A stretch of 64,000 nt of DNA from Strigamia acuminata (lineage: Eukaryota; Arthropoda; Chilopoda; Geophilomorpha; Linotaeniidae), in assembly GCA_949358305.1 (NCBI GenBank), contig OX442314.1, forward strand, positions 65,109,369-65,173,368, given 5' to 3'. The position numbers and the translations under genes are program-made. Positions 28,907 through 39,600 of this stretch are shown here, piece after piece. Every line of letters starts with the position of its first letter. The stretch's first letter is position 1. Below the pieces are notes generated by a model, which saw nothing but the letters and a program-made list of their open reading frames with translations, searched no databases and was not told the DNA's origin.

Positions 28907-31900
28907 TCAATCAAGTTCAAGGGCTCTGATATGCTTTACAGATCGACGCAACTCTTTTCCATCGGGAAGCACAACACTAACGATGCGAATTAGTCCATCA
29001 TCGCCAGGAAAAACTTGTTTTATTCTGGCAAGAGGCCAAAAGTAAGGGTTGGTTCCCATCTTTTCAAGAAGAACAATCTGATCAATTTTGGGGTTTTGAA
29101 AAGATTTATCTCCTTTAGTCTCATAAAAGTTTCTTAACTGCATCAAGTAACTGTGTTTCCATATACTCCAAAAATCCCAAATGAACTGTCTTCTTTTCTT
29201 GTCGAGTTTTCGAAGGTCACTTTTCTTGATTGCATTCAAGGTCTTGTTGATCATGTATTTCGGCATACCTCCCGTTAAAAAGTTTTCAGGTGAAAGGATT
29301 CTGCCGCCGTCTATATTTTCGTGTACATACGACAAAGGTCGTGAATTCAACACAGAGCTGATCTCAAGAACTAAGGTTTGTAAAGTTTCTAAATCCACAG
29401 TGTGTCTCAATAAAGTTTTCCGCAATTTATCCTTTACTGAACGGACTAGTCTCTCCCAAGCTCCTCCCATCCACGGTGAGAGCGGAGGAATAAATGTCCA
29501 TACAATCCTTTTCTCAGACAGAAATGTTTTTATGTCCGAACGGCCAATCAGTTTTCCCCATGACTGAATTTGTGTACTTCCTTTTTCAAAGGTTTTACGG
29601 TTGTCCGAGAAGACTTTTGCTGGACAACCGTAACGAGCACAAAATCGTCTGAATGCCAATAAGAATTTCTCAGTGGATAAATCTTCGGACACTTCGAGAT
29701 GTAAACTTCGTGTAACCATACAAGTGAATAATAAAATGTATGTTTTCTTCAATCGTTTTTTGTCCTTTCCCACAAAAATAGGTCCCAAATGATCGATTCC
29801 GGTGTGTTGAAAAGGAGCTGCTGGGGTTACTCTTTCTTTCGGTAATTCTCCAGTAGACGGATTATTTCTTGCAAGTTTAGTCCTTCTGCAAACGGCACAT
29901 TCTCTTATCACAGTCTGAATGGTCCTGCGTCCTCGGAGAACCCAAAATTTCTCACGAATTCGGTAAAGTGTTTCACTCAAATCTCCATGCATGAGATCAA
30001 GATGAGTCTTGCGAATAATTAGTCTAGTTACCCAACTTTCGTTGTGTAAAAGAATCGGGTATTTTTCGTCAAATGAAAGCAAAGACAATCTCAGTCTGCT
30101 GCGCAAACGTAAAAGCCCATCCTCATCTAAGAAATATTCGAAATTTTTCAAAGGGGATGATCTCTCAACTTCAGTCTTGTTTTTCACAGCTTCGATCTCT
30201 TCTCGAAAATAGATTTCCTGTGAAAATTGAAGAATCCTAATTTGACTAGATTCCATTTCGCGTTGCGCGAGATCTTCGCCGCGAAAACGATGAGATTTCC
30301 AGCGCAAAATGTACGAAAATACTCTAACTAGACGGTTGAAGTTGCGAAATCTTTTGAAAAATTTGCTCAAAAACGTTTCTTTAACTTGAACATTCATAAC
30401 CACAATCTTTATTTCTTCTTCGGGTAGTTTTTCTTGCACGACCTCGACTTTTTCGATTTTAGAAACGTCCACGCCGTTCCACCAAAGTTTATTTGTCATT
30501 AATGTTTTTGCATCGTGTGGTCGTGTAAGTAGATCTGCAGGATTGAACTCTGTCGGAATATGTGACCATTGGCTTGCGTCAGACGATGAAACAATTTCCT
30601 GAACGCGGTTAGAAACATAAGGCTTCCACTCATTTTTCTTCGAGTTGATCCAAGCCAAAGTTATGGTGGAATCAGAAAAATATCGAATGTCTTTGATTGG
30701 ATAACCTGGCAGAAAGTTATTTGTCAAATACTGACACATCCGTACACCAACGACCGCAGCAGTTAATTCAAGTCTAGGCAAGGTAATCTTTTTTGCAGGG
30801 GCTAGTCTACATTTGCTGAGTAGCAAAGTTCTTTTTCCTTTATTGTTGACGATGAAAATTGCACATCCAAAGGCTTTAGTGCTGGCATCACAGAAAACTT
30901 CAATACTCAATTCTTTATTAGAATAGGTTTCTAACCATCGAGGTACTTTATAGTCTTTTAATTTCTGGATGTCTCGACTCCATTCGTCAATCTCTTGCTT
31001 TTCTGAGTCCGAAATTCTTCCGTCCCAGTTCTTTGTACGTAGACAAATGTCTTGAAGAAGGAGTCTCATTTTCAAAACGACTGGAGAAATGAGTCCCATC
31101 GGGTCGAAAATAGAGGCTACCAAAGAGAGAACTTCACGTCTTGTGTTCGGAATAATGTCCATTTGTGGAATCCTGAAAATGAGGACGTCTTCTTGCGTGT
31201 CCCATAAGATTCCAAGCATTTTTATAACTCCTTGTTCACAGAATTCGTCACTTCTCATGTGAAATCCCTTTTCTTTGATGTCATTGAAAACCTTTTCATT
31301 GGGTGTCGCCCATTTAACAAGTGGGAGTTTCCCGTCATCCAAAATCATTTTTAATTCTTCACAATGCTTTGTTGTGTCTGTCGTGTGATCACCTCCAGAA
31401 GTTAAATCATCCATGTATATCCCGGCGTCAAGTGCATCAACTTCTTTCGGATGTGTCTCTTTGTATTGATCAGCTTGTTTCCGAATTGTTGCGCACAGGA
31501 GAAAAGGAGAGGAAATAACTCCAAATGGTACGACTATCATTCTCAAAATCATAATATTATTCCACAAATTTCTCCACGAATAGGGGTTCTTGAAATATTG
31601 CCTCGAAACCCACAAAAAACGCAGAAAGTTCCTATGTGTGGGGTTTATCATTACTTGGAGGAATGCTTGTTTAATGTCAGCAATGATTGGAATGCAATAC
31701 AATCTGAATCTGACCATCACCAATATCAAATCTGGATTCAAAGATGGTCCAGGAAAAAGGCAGTCATTTAATGATCGTTTTCCTTTTTTCGCAGACGACG
31801 CATTGAATACGACTCTGAATTTCGTTGTTTCCCGGTCCTCTTTGATCACTGGATGATGTGGAATGTTATATGTCCCTTTCTTTAGGAACCGTTCTTCAGT

Positions 31901-34159
31901 TGGAACTTTCTCAGCGTGGTTTTCTTCAATGTATTGCCACATTGAGTCGTCATATCGCTTCTTATAATCGTCATTTGAGTCGATTCTCTTCAATGTGTTG
32001 GCTAATTGGTTAAGTGCGAGCTCCCAGTTTGAGTCCAAGTCAGTTTCTTGTCCATTAAAAGGCAGCATCACCTCGTATCTTCCGTCATCGAGACGTTTTG
32101 TCGTGGCTTCAAATCGATCTCTTGTGAAATCGGATTCTTTTTCACCAGCATTAATCCCAATTGCCTCTAAATTCCAAAGTTTGTCCAATTGTTCATGGAT
32201 TTCTATGTTGCAAGTATTACAACATGAAGTCAAATCAGCTTCATCTTCGAATAAATCCGTATTTCCGGCTGCTCCGATAAGCACCCATCCAAATAACGTA
32301 TTTATGAGTCCAAGATCGTCGTTGATTTTCTTTTTGCCATCTTTAATGACTTTCCACCAAGCATCAACTCCCAAAAGAATGTCTATTTGAGATGTCTTGG
32401 CTGGCAGATCTTCGGCAAGTTCAAGATTCAGCTTCTTCACCTTTTCTATTACCGATGCATTCAAAATGCCCTGCACTTTCGGCAAATTTTCCACTGAAAG
32501 CATTGATAATTTGAAGTTTTGTGCGTCATTCTTGCTTTGAAGAGTAACGTTGTATACGTCGTAATCAGTGGCAGCAGGCATAGAATCGTTGAACCGTTGT
32601 GTGGTCGCAGAAATACTGCCGCACTTCTTCAGTTTTAGTCGGTTCACCAGTTCAGTTGTAATGAATGACCGATGGCAACCCGGGTCAATCATGCCTCGGA
32701 TGTGGTGTGAACCTCCAGATTTGGTTTTGAGGTCAGCAACAAAAATCATAAGTTGAAGAGAAGTGGATATCGCGCACGAGACGTGTGTTGTCACTTGCGA
32801 CTCCTTGGGTTTCTCTGTCGGACTTGGAGAATTGTTCACCTCAGACTTCTTACAAATGGTTGAATGATGTCTTCCGCCACAATGCTTGCAGGAAAACTTC
32901 ACTTTGCAGTCACCAACGCGATGACCTGTTCGAAAACAATTAAAGCAAAGTCTGTTTTTCTTTATCAATTCAATCTTTGCATTGATTTCGAACTCCTTTT
33001 TGCAAGAACCGCTCAAATGGTCTTCTTGACAAAAAATGCACTTGAATGCCTTGGAATTCGCAGACTTGTTCTCTTGTCTCGACTCTGTCTTCACTTTGGA
33101 GCTTGAAGACGATTTTGAGTCTTGCGTCGCGGTGCAAGTCGTCATGGATCCTTTAACTTTAGCCTTTTCAACTTCAGACTTTTCCTTCTTTGCTTTTTCA
33201 GATGGAGAAACAGCTTCAGTGCGTTCTGCCATAGCTACTTCCTTTTGAAAAAAGTCAAGCAAAGTCAAAATGTTCTTGCAAGACAGTCCATGGACTTGGT
33301 AAAAACGCAAAGTCATTGGAGCAGGAAACTTGCTAAGAATGTCCGGCATCAGAAATGCACCAGATGTCCGTACAGGAATCTTCAGTTGCTCAAGAAGTCG
33401 TATTGTTGAAGAAATTTTTGTCAAATTTGCTTTCAACACCTTTGTCGGGTATATGCTTGAAACAGTCTTCAAGTCTCGAATGGATTGGATGAGAGCCGTC
33501 TGTTGCGCATCCTCATCGCCATAGTTACGATCAAGTTCTTCCCGTGCCAAGTCATAGGATTCCTCGATCAAAGGAAAGGTGGAAATCAAAGCCGCCGCCT
33601 CACCTGTGCACATAGTTTGAAGGTATTGCAACTTTTCAACACTGCTCAGATCTGGGTCATTATGAACAGAAGTTTCAAAGTTGCTCTTAAACGTCTTGTA
33701 TTTGATTATCTCCCCGTCAAACTTTACAGATTCAAGTTTGGGCAACTTGGAATTCTTGCGGAAAGAAGTCGAAGTATTCAGGGATGTATTTGCACCGGAA
33801 ACTGTAGACATGTTGAGTCTTCCTCCAAGGGTTGGAAGAGACCGCTTTGAAACCTCCCACCTTCTTCGGAGAAGTTCCACTCTCGTTTGTGATGATTCCA
33901 GTTTCTCGACACTCTCAAGGTAAAACGCGTGCTCACAGTAGACTTGAAGCTCGTTCAGGCCATTTACAACGCGTGTCTCTTTCAGATTCGCAGTAAGCAG
34001 AAGCGCTTCTAACTCTCCTGGATCGCTCGTCTTCTCCGACAAAGACAGCAAGTCGTTGAGAGATGAAAGTTGTGCTTCCCACCTGGTCTCTAGTATTTCA
34101 ATTTGCTCCACAGTGAGTAAATCGCGTTCGGAAGTTTCTGTTTCTCTATCTCTCTCCAT
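28907..34159 (-). CDS. gag-pol: BEL-2 Gag-Pol polyprotein (1750 aa), intact
   Basis: A single uninterrupted frame from ATG 34159 to a stop 58 bp before the 3' LTR. Order: Gag capsid region (1-310), Lys/Ser linker, three Cys/His knuckles (about 374-386, 405-418, 424-436), A17-type aspartic protease with IDPGCHRSF (about 491-499), reverse transcriptase (RVVFNASS, ADIKQAFL, YMDD near 913), RNase H (FCDASTKAF, TLPRLELTAA), integrase with HxxxxH-CxxC finger (MHGDLSETLYRIREKFW, CAVC) and D-D-E core (DHLGP, SDNRKTF, GGAWERLVR), then the C-terminal DNA-binding part. Length is normal for BEL/Pao. The full complement suggests an autonomous copy. Confidence 0.95.
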   Translation of the reverse strand: MERDRETETSERDLLTVEQIEILETRWEAQLSSLNDLLSLSEKTSDPGELEALLLTANLKETRVVNGLNELQVYCEHAFYLESVEKLESSQTRVELLRRRWEVSKRSLPTLGGRLNMSTVSGANTSLNTSTSFRKNSKLPKLESVKFDGEIIKYKTFKSNFETSVHNDPDLSSVEKLQYLQTMCTGEAAALISTFPLIEESYDLAREELDRNYGDEDAQQTALIQSIRDLKTVSSIYPTKVLKANLTKISSTIRLLEQLKIPVRTSGAFLMPDILSKFPAPMTLRFYQVHGLSCKNILTLLDFFQKEVAMAERTEAVSPSEKAKKEKSEVEKAKVKGSMTTCTATQDSKSSSSSKVKTESRQENKSANSKAFKCIFCQEDHLSGSCKKEFEINAKIELIKKNRLCFNCFRTGHRVGDCKVKFSCKHCGGRHHSTICKKSEVNNSPSPTEKPKESQVTTHVSCAISTSLQLMIFVADLKTKSGGSHHIRGMIDPGCHRSFITTELVNRLKLKKCGSISATTQRFNDSMPAATDYDVYNVTLQSKNDAQNFKLSMLSVENLPKVQGILNASVIEKVKKLNLELAEDLPAKTSQIDILLGVDAWWKVIKDGKKKINDDLGLINTLFGWVLIGAAGNTDLFEDEADLTSCCNTCNIEIHEQLDKLWNLEAIGINAGEKESDFTRDRFEATTKRLDDGRYEVMLPFNGQETDLDSNWELALNQLANTLKRIDSNDDYKKRYDDSMWQYIEENHAEKVPTEERFLKKGTYNIPHHPVIKEDRETTKFRVVFNASSAKKGKRSLNDCLFPGPSLNPDLILVMVRFRLYCIPIIADIKQAFLQVMINPTHRNFLRFLWVSRQYFKNPYSWRNLWNNIMILRMIVVPFGVISSPFLLCATIRKQADQYKETHPKEVDALDAGIYMDDLTSGGDHTTDTTKHCEELKMILDDGKLPLVKWATPNEKVFNDIKEKGFHMRSDEFCEQGVIKMLGILWDTQEDVLIFRIPQMDIIPNTRREVLSLVASIFDPMGLISPVVLKMRLLLQDICLRTKNWDGRISDSEKQEIDEWSRDIQKLKDYKVPRWLETYSNKELSIEVFCDASTKAFGCAIFIVNNKGKRTLLLSKCRLAPAKKITLPRLELTAAVVGVRMCQYLTNNFLPGYPIKDIRYFSDSTITLAWINSKKNEWKPYVSNRVQEIVSSSDASQWSHIPTEFNPADLLTRPHDAKTLMTNKLWWNGVDVSKIEKVEVVQEKLPEEEIKIVVMNVQVKETFLSKFFKRFRNFNRLVRVFSYILRWKSHRFRGEDLAQREMESSQIRILQFSQEIYFREEIEAVKNKTEVERSSPLKNFEYFLDEDGLLRLRSRLRLSLLSFDEKYPILLHNESWVTRLIIRKTHLDLMHGDLSETLYRIREKFWVLRGRRTIQTVIRECAVCRRTKLARNNPSTGELPKERVTPAAPFQHTGIDHLGPIFVGKDKKRLKKTYILLFTCMVTRSLHLEVSEDLSTEKFLLAFRRFCARYGCPAKVFSDNRKTFEKGSTQIQSWGKLIGRSDIKTFLSEKRIVWTFIPPLSPWMGGAWERLVRSVKDKLRKTLLRHTVDLETLQTLVLEISSVLNSRPLSYVHENIDGGRILSPENFLTGGMPKYMINKTLNAIKKSDLRKLDKKRRQFIWDFWSIWKHSYLMQLRNFYETKGDKSFQNPKIDQIVLLEKMGTNPYFWPLARIKQVFPGDDGLIRIVSVVLPDGKELRRSVKHIRALELD

Positions 34160-35069
34160 CTCAAATTCACGGCTGTAAATTATGAAACAGAAGATAATAT
34201 TTTGAACAACAAAACACTTCGCTTTAAACTTAAAAGGAATAAATTATAAACCTTACACTTGAAAAGAATAAAATTCACAATCATTTACTTTAAAAGAACA
34301 GAATTTTTCAAAGTTTTCTTGCCCAAACGACAAAAAACCTTGAAAATACACAAGAATATCGAGTGTTTTAGCAATCAAGGATGCCAAAACAAACGAGCGA
34401 CCTTGATCACGTATTAAAAACGTGACTCAAAAAGTCCTGCACAAGTTTGAAATACTTCGGCGATTCGTTTTGAACGAATGTCACCAAAGTTGACTATCAA
34501 AATTTCACGATAATAACTGACAGCTCTTGCAATGAGAGACTGAACAGTTTCTAACTCCAAAAAATCTAAATCTCCCCTGGTTAAGCCAGTTATATGGAGA
34601 TGCATGCACAAAATTCAAGAAAGCACTTGAAAAATTCACAATAAAATACACTTTCAGTGAATTTTCCCTCAAAACTAGCTTAGGAAACAGCAAAAACAGC
34701 TTTGAAATACCCAATACAATACCCTCATGCAACCAAAATCTTAAAAGTACAAGCACTGAATGAAAAACACAAGAATAAACAATTATTTCAGGGGCAATTC
34801 GGCTTTCCAGCACAGCGCGTTGTGTAATCCAAGGTGTCGACCGAAGAATCTCGTTGCTTGCACAGAAATGTTCGTGATCGACGCCAAATAAATCCCCGTT
34901 GTGGCTGTTGCCACGTTGAACGACGACCATTCTAGCAGACGACGACTCACGGACGTATTTTCCGTCAATCGCACCAGATGCACGGTTGAACGTATCAAAG
35001 ATGAACCGGAAAAAACTCACAAGAAGCAGACGAAATCCATGGTCACGTGCACCAAAAATTCTTATTCGA
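34160..35069 (-). other. BEL-2 untranslated leader
   Basis: 910 bp between the 5' LTR and gag, AT-rich with several near-repeats of the type CTTTAAAAGAA/CTTGAAAAGAATAAA. No gene is seen. The primer-proximal part resembles the BEL-1b leader (CGTCTGCTT...GTGAGTTTTT). Confidence 0.75.
35031..35054 (-). other. BEL-2 primer-binding site (tRNA-His-like)
   Basis: Element-sense TGGTGCACGTGACCATGG starts 15 bases after the 5' LTR. It fits the tRNA-His complement less exactly than BEL-1b, with two single-base insertions. Confidence 0.5.
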
Positions 35070-36539
35070 TGTTGCGGTCAGTCAACAGGAACAGAGAAGA
35101 ACTGAGATGTGGCGATTCGAAACTCCCGCCAACAAACTCAAACGATCGTATAGTGAAATTCGTACGTGTACCGTGTGGAAATGCACTTGATTCGCCTCAA
35201 AATCTCCTGTTACATGAAGGTTTAACTGTTGGAAACACTTTTGCATGGTATCCAAAGTGCTTGCTGATCCATTGGCCAGTCTGGGAAAAATGGTTTCCTA
35301 CTCAGGACACATTGGAAATGGGTCAAAAGCAGAAAATACAAGAGTTAACATTAACACGACTATTTTAATCAAATATAAAATGGCAACTCAATAATTACAC
35401 ATTATAATAGGATGGCACACGCCAAACCAATTGTCGGCAAATTACAATAAAGAAATACTCCGTTGACATGGAAACGGAGGAAATGCAATTTCAAGCAAAG
35501 ACAACAAATTACGAGAAATGTACTAAAAATAATGTGTAATAACTCAAAATGAGCACAAAAAACTCAGGAATATTAAAGTCTATCGTAACAACAAAATTCG
35601 TTAATCAAAACAATGAGAAAACAGCGAAAACAGTGAACGCTAAGCAGATAATTGGGCCTAACCAATCAAAGACAAGCAAAATGACATAATCATCAAGTTT
35701 GAATTCAAAGTCACACACAAAACCAAATAAGTAAAGATTTTGCATTGAAATACACTAAAACTAAATAGTACAAACACCAATTGAGATATAAAAACAAAAC
35801 GACATGAAAGATTTACAAATCATCGGCAAAATCCAACATGGCGTCCGGTAAACTCTACATTGGCGGCAAAACACAAGGTTTGAATTTCAACACAAGAAAT
35901 AACTTATGTAAACACTTTGGAATAAGTAAATAAGTTCAGGAAATGTAATTTCCCGCAAACAAGACACGTTTTAATGAAAGAACACTTGAAATCAACCGCA
36001 AACCGAACGAAACGATCTTGGACGGCAACGCACATGCGGGGTCCGTCACGATCGCTCGTAGCAGAAAAACGGCTGTTCCGGGACGAAATTAGAGTGCACG
36101 AATCAACAGATCACCCCCAAATTAGTCTAAAACAATGTCAAAAACAATTCTAACCATCAAAATTCCGTCCAAACGGAAGGTTAGAAGTTTGAACAAAAAC
36201 CGAACTAGAACTTGAAATATGACGTCACGTCAATAACACTAGTGAACTGTTTAACGACAAATGCACCAAATTTCACCCGAAATCACACAAATTGATAGAA
36301 AATGAATAAAGTAACACAAAATCACGCAATAAACACTAGAAATAAATGCAATAAACAATGGAATATCACATTTCATCAAACATCAGTATCTGAAAGCACT
36401 AAAAACATTTTAATAATGCAAAAATCCTGTAAATAAAAACTGAAATGTTATGCAAAATAAAACACACTTTGGAAACATTTATTCAGACACAAATTGGCAA
36501 TAAAAGTAGTTTCTAAATTATTCCACGTTGTTTGCAACA
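35070..36539 (-). repeat. BEL-2 5' LTR (1470 bp, uninterrupted)
   Basis: Plus-strand TGTTGCGGTCAG to GTTTGCAACA. This is the reference for the split 3' LTR. It is followed by CCGA and the last 46 bp of the Copia-A 3' LTR. Confidence 0.95.
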
Positions 36540-36543
36540 CCGA

Positions 36544-36589
36544 TAATCTACGCGGATGCGAGGACAAACAGGAAAACGTCAACCTAACA
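36544..36589 (-). repeat. Copia-A 3' LTR, proximal 46 bp
   Basis: TAATCTACGCGGATGCGAGG and following bases up to CAACCTAACA match the corresponding end of the 5' LTR (51370-51415 plus 58408-58411). It is separated from the rest of the LTR (14092-14511) by BEL-2. Confidence 0.9.
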
Positions 36590-36601
36590 AATCCCCCTTC
36601 G
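36590..36601 (-). other. Copia-A polypurine tract
   Basis: Element-sense CGAAGGGGGATT lies directly before the 3' LTR. Copia-B has the near-identical CAAAGGGGGATT. Confidence 0.8.
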
Positions 36602-36606
36602 TTTAG

Positions 36607-39600
36607 CTATTTGTCAATTACAAAGATGTATTCGCATAGCGCGTTCAATCTGGATTTAGCTAACCACTTCGTCAGAATATCCGCGACATTTAATTCGCCG
36701 GAAACATGCTCGATCAAAAACGTTCCTTTCTCAAACCAATCTCTAACGAAATGGAGCTTCACGTCTATATGTTTATTTGCCCTGTTCTCGATCCTATTCT
36801 TACAGTATTGGATAGCCGGCTGGCTATCCGCAAAAACACAGGGCGTATTTCGCTCGAGACGAAACATTATCTTCGCGTCGTAAAGGCGCTCGAGCCAAAT
36901 AACTTCTTTCACCCCATCGACCACGGCGAGAAATTCGCTCTCCATGATCGACAGGGAGGTCATCGATTGTTTGTGGCAATTCCACGAGATGGGAATGCCA
37001 CCCATATAGACAATATGTCCCCCAAAGCTTCGTTGTCTGTCTTGATCCAGGGCAAACGACGCGTCGGTGTAAACTGTCAAATTCTCGTTTTTACAGTTCG
37101 ATAAGTTAATCGAATAATTCGACGTGGTGGCCAAATATCGCAGGACCTGCAGTAACATATTGACATGGCGCGTCGAATGCGTCTCGTTATACTGGGAAAG
37201 CACTATTACTGAAAACAGTATGTCGGGTCTGGTTCGGCTGGCGATGAACAACAGACTTCCGACCAGAGATCTGTACGGGAATGAGGTGTCGGCTTTTTCC
37301 CCGGTTCTTACACCTTGAATCATGGTTCCCGGGGTTACTGGAACCTTTACTCGATGGCACGAGTCAATCCCGTACGCTTTACAAAGCTTTTCAATATATT
37401 TCCGTTGGTGGATTTTAATCATGCCCCCGGACCTATCAAACTCAATTCCTAAAAGTAAAGTTACGGGCCCCAGACTCACTACTTCAAACGATTCCCGTAA
37501 CCACTTCAAGACGCATTGTTCCACATAGTCATCCTTGGAAAACAACACGATATCGTCCACGTAAAAGATGACTATTGCATCGTTGTCTAGGGCATAGACA
37601 CAGTTTAAACCCAACAACGGTTGAAAGCCCAATTCAAGTAGTCGTATGTGGAGGACCTGGTACCACATACGACCGGACTGGTGTAATCCATAAAGTGCTT
37701 TTAAAAGCATCCAGCATTTATGCTTATTATGGGCGGTACGATATCCCTTAGGGATCTCCATGTACTGTACCGTATCGAGGTCCCCGTAAAGGTACGCGGC
37801 CTTGATATCCAGGTGTAAATCCCGCCATCCCTTGAGTATCACCAAAGTGCAAAAGAACACTATCACTAGCACAAAGTTGACGACGGGGGAGAACACCTCC
37901 GTAAAGTCAACTCCGGGCTTTTGCTTAAAGCCCTGTGCGACGAGTCGGGCTCGGTAGCGTTGGATAACACCCGTGTGGTCGCGCTTCATTTTGTATATCC
38001 ATTTCGATCCCAAGAGAGTCGTACCCTCGTCTAAAGTTGTTTTGTCAACTTCCTTGTAAACCGTTCTTTCATCGAACACATCAATCTCCTCTCTCATGGC
38101 TTTTATCCAATCAGGACGCTTGATGTGGTACATGGCTTCTTCGTAGGTTTCTGGCTCGACGGCACAGAAACCTGCAAACCCTAACGGTTCACCGTCCCCC
38201 TCTAATGTCTTAAAGTCAAATAAGGTCGCATCATATGCGTACCCTTCTTCATCGCACCACCGTGCGATATCAACTCGACTTCTTATCTTATCCTTTAAGG
38301 GCGTGATGTAAACAACATCTATTTGTCCCGCCGTCGCTCCGTCTTTACGGACGGATGCGCGTCGTTCCCATTCCGCCATGTTTAACGGCAGTAGTTCCGG
38401 ATGTAACATCACGTTCCCTTGCTTTTTCCTTGATCGTGATCCACGCCGTGTTTGAATCCCAGGAGGAATTTCAGGTTCCCCATCATTGTCAGGATAGATG
38501 TTGAAGTAATTCCCATCATCCCCCTTCGCCCCACCAATTTCTTCAACAGGCTCATCCCCTGTATCCCCGTCCCCAAGAATGGGGTTCCCCTCAACGGGCA
38601 TGAGTGGGGGTTGCTGAGCTGCCTGTTTAGCGACTGGCCTCAATTCAGGTCTCAGAGTAGGCTTTGGGGTCGTGGGCAATGCGGGTTTCACTTTCTGCTG
38701 CGGAGCAGGTTGTGGAACCTCCTGTATCGCAGGAGGGGGTTCCGGGGTTTCCGCCGGAATTGGGTCACCGACAACACTGTCGTCGTCAGAAAATGACCCA
38801 TTGAACGAGTCCGAACTCGAAGTATCAAAGTCATTCTCCAATTCAGGCGACGTAACCGTCCCTAATTCAAACCAGAAATTGTTTTCAAAAATTTTGACGT
38901 GTTTAGACAAAAACACCTGATTTTTATTCGGATCCCAAATTCTATAGCCGCGTGTAGAAGCGGCGTATCCAATTAATGCCCCAGCCCATGCCCTGTCTTG
39001 TAATTTCCCACCCCGAGTCTGAGATGGGATATGGACATAAGTCAATGAGCCAATGCACTTGACATGGCGAAGGGACAATTTCTTATTATAAAACACAGAA
39101 TAAGGTGTTTTCCCACCAATTCCCGTATGTGGAAAACGGTTTTTCAGATATACAACTGAAACGGCAAGCTCTGCCCATAAAGTGGCGGGAAATTTATTCT
39201 CAAAAAGAAGTGCCCGAGTACCATTAAGAATGGTACGGTTCGTCCGTTCGGCGACCGAATTCATTTCTGGGCTGTATGCATTAGTCCTCATACACTTAAG
39301 CCCAATTGTCGCCACATAATCGTCCCATTGTCTAGATATGAACTCCCCTCCATTATCAGTTTTTATAGCCTTTACCTTCTTAGAGGTCGTTCGCTCAACT
39401 TCAAGTAGCCACCGCTTGAAATGTCCTAAAACGTCACTTTTCCGTTTCATGATAATTATCCACATAAAGCGGGAAAAATCATCAATGAGAATGAGATAAT
39501 AGTACGCCCCACCCAATGTTTGAACTGGCGCGGGGCCCCACACGTCTAAGTGCACTATTTCCAAAATACTTTTTGTCGTAATTCCAATTATTGGGGGAAA

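Larger units (their letters stand above)
14512..36539 (-). mobile_element. BEL-2: intact BEL/Pao retrotransposon with Gypsy-1 in its 3' LTR
   Basis: In element order: 5' LTR 35070-36539, primer-binding site 35031-35054, leader 34160-35069, gag-pol 28907-34159, and 3' LTR 28080-28848 plus 14512-15212. The 3' LTR totals 1470 bp without Gypsy-1, the same as the 5' LTR. No difference between the LTRs was seen in the stretches compared. The open frame is complete, so this copy looks recent. It sits in the 3' LTR of Copia-A. Confidence 0.93.
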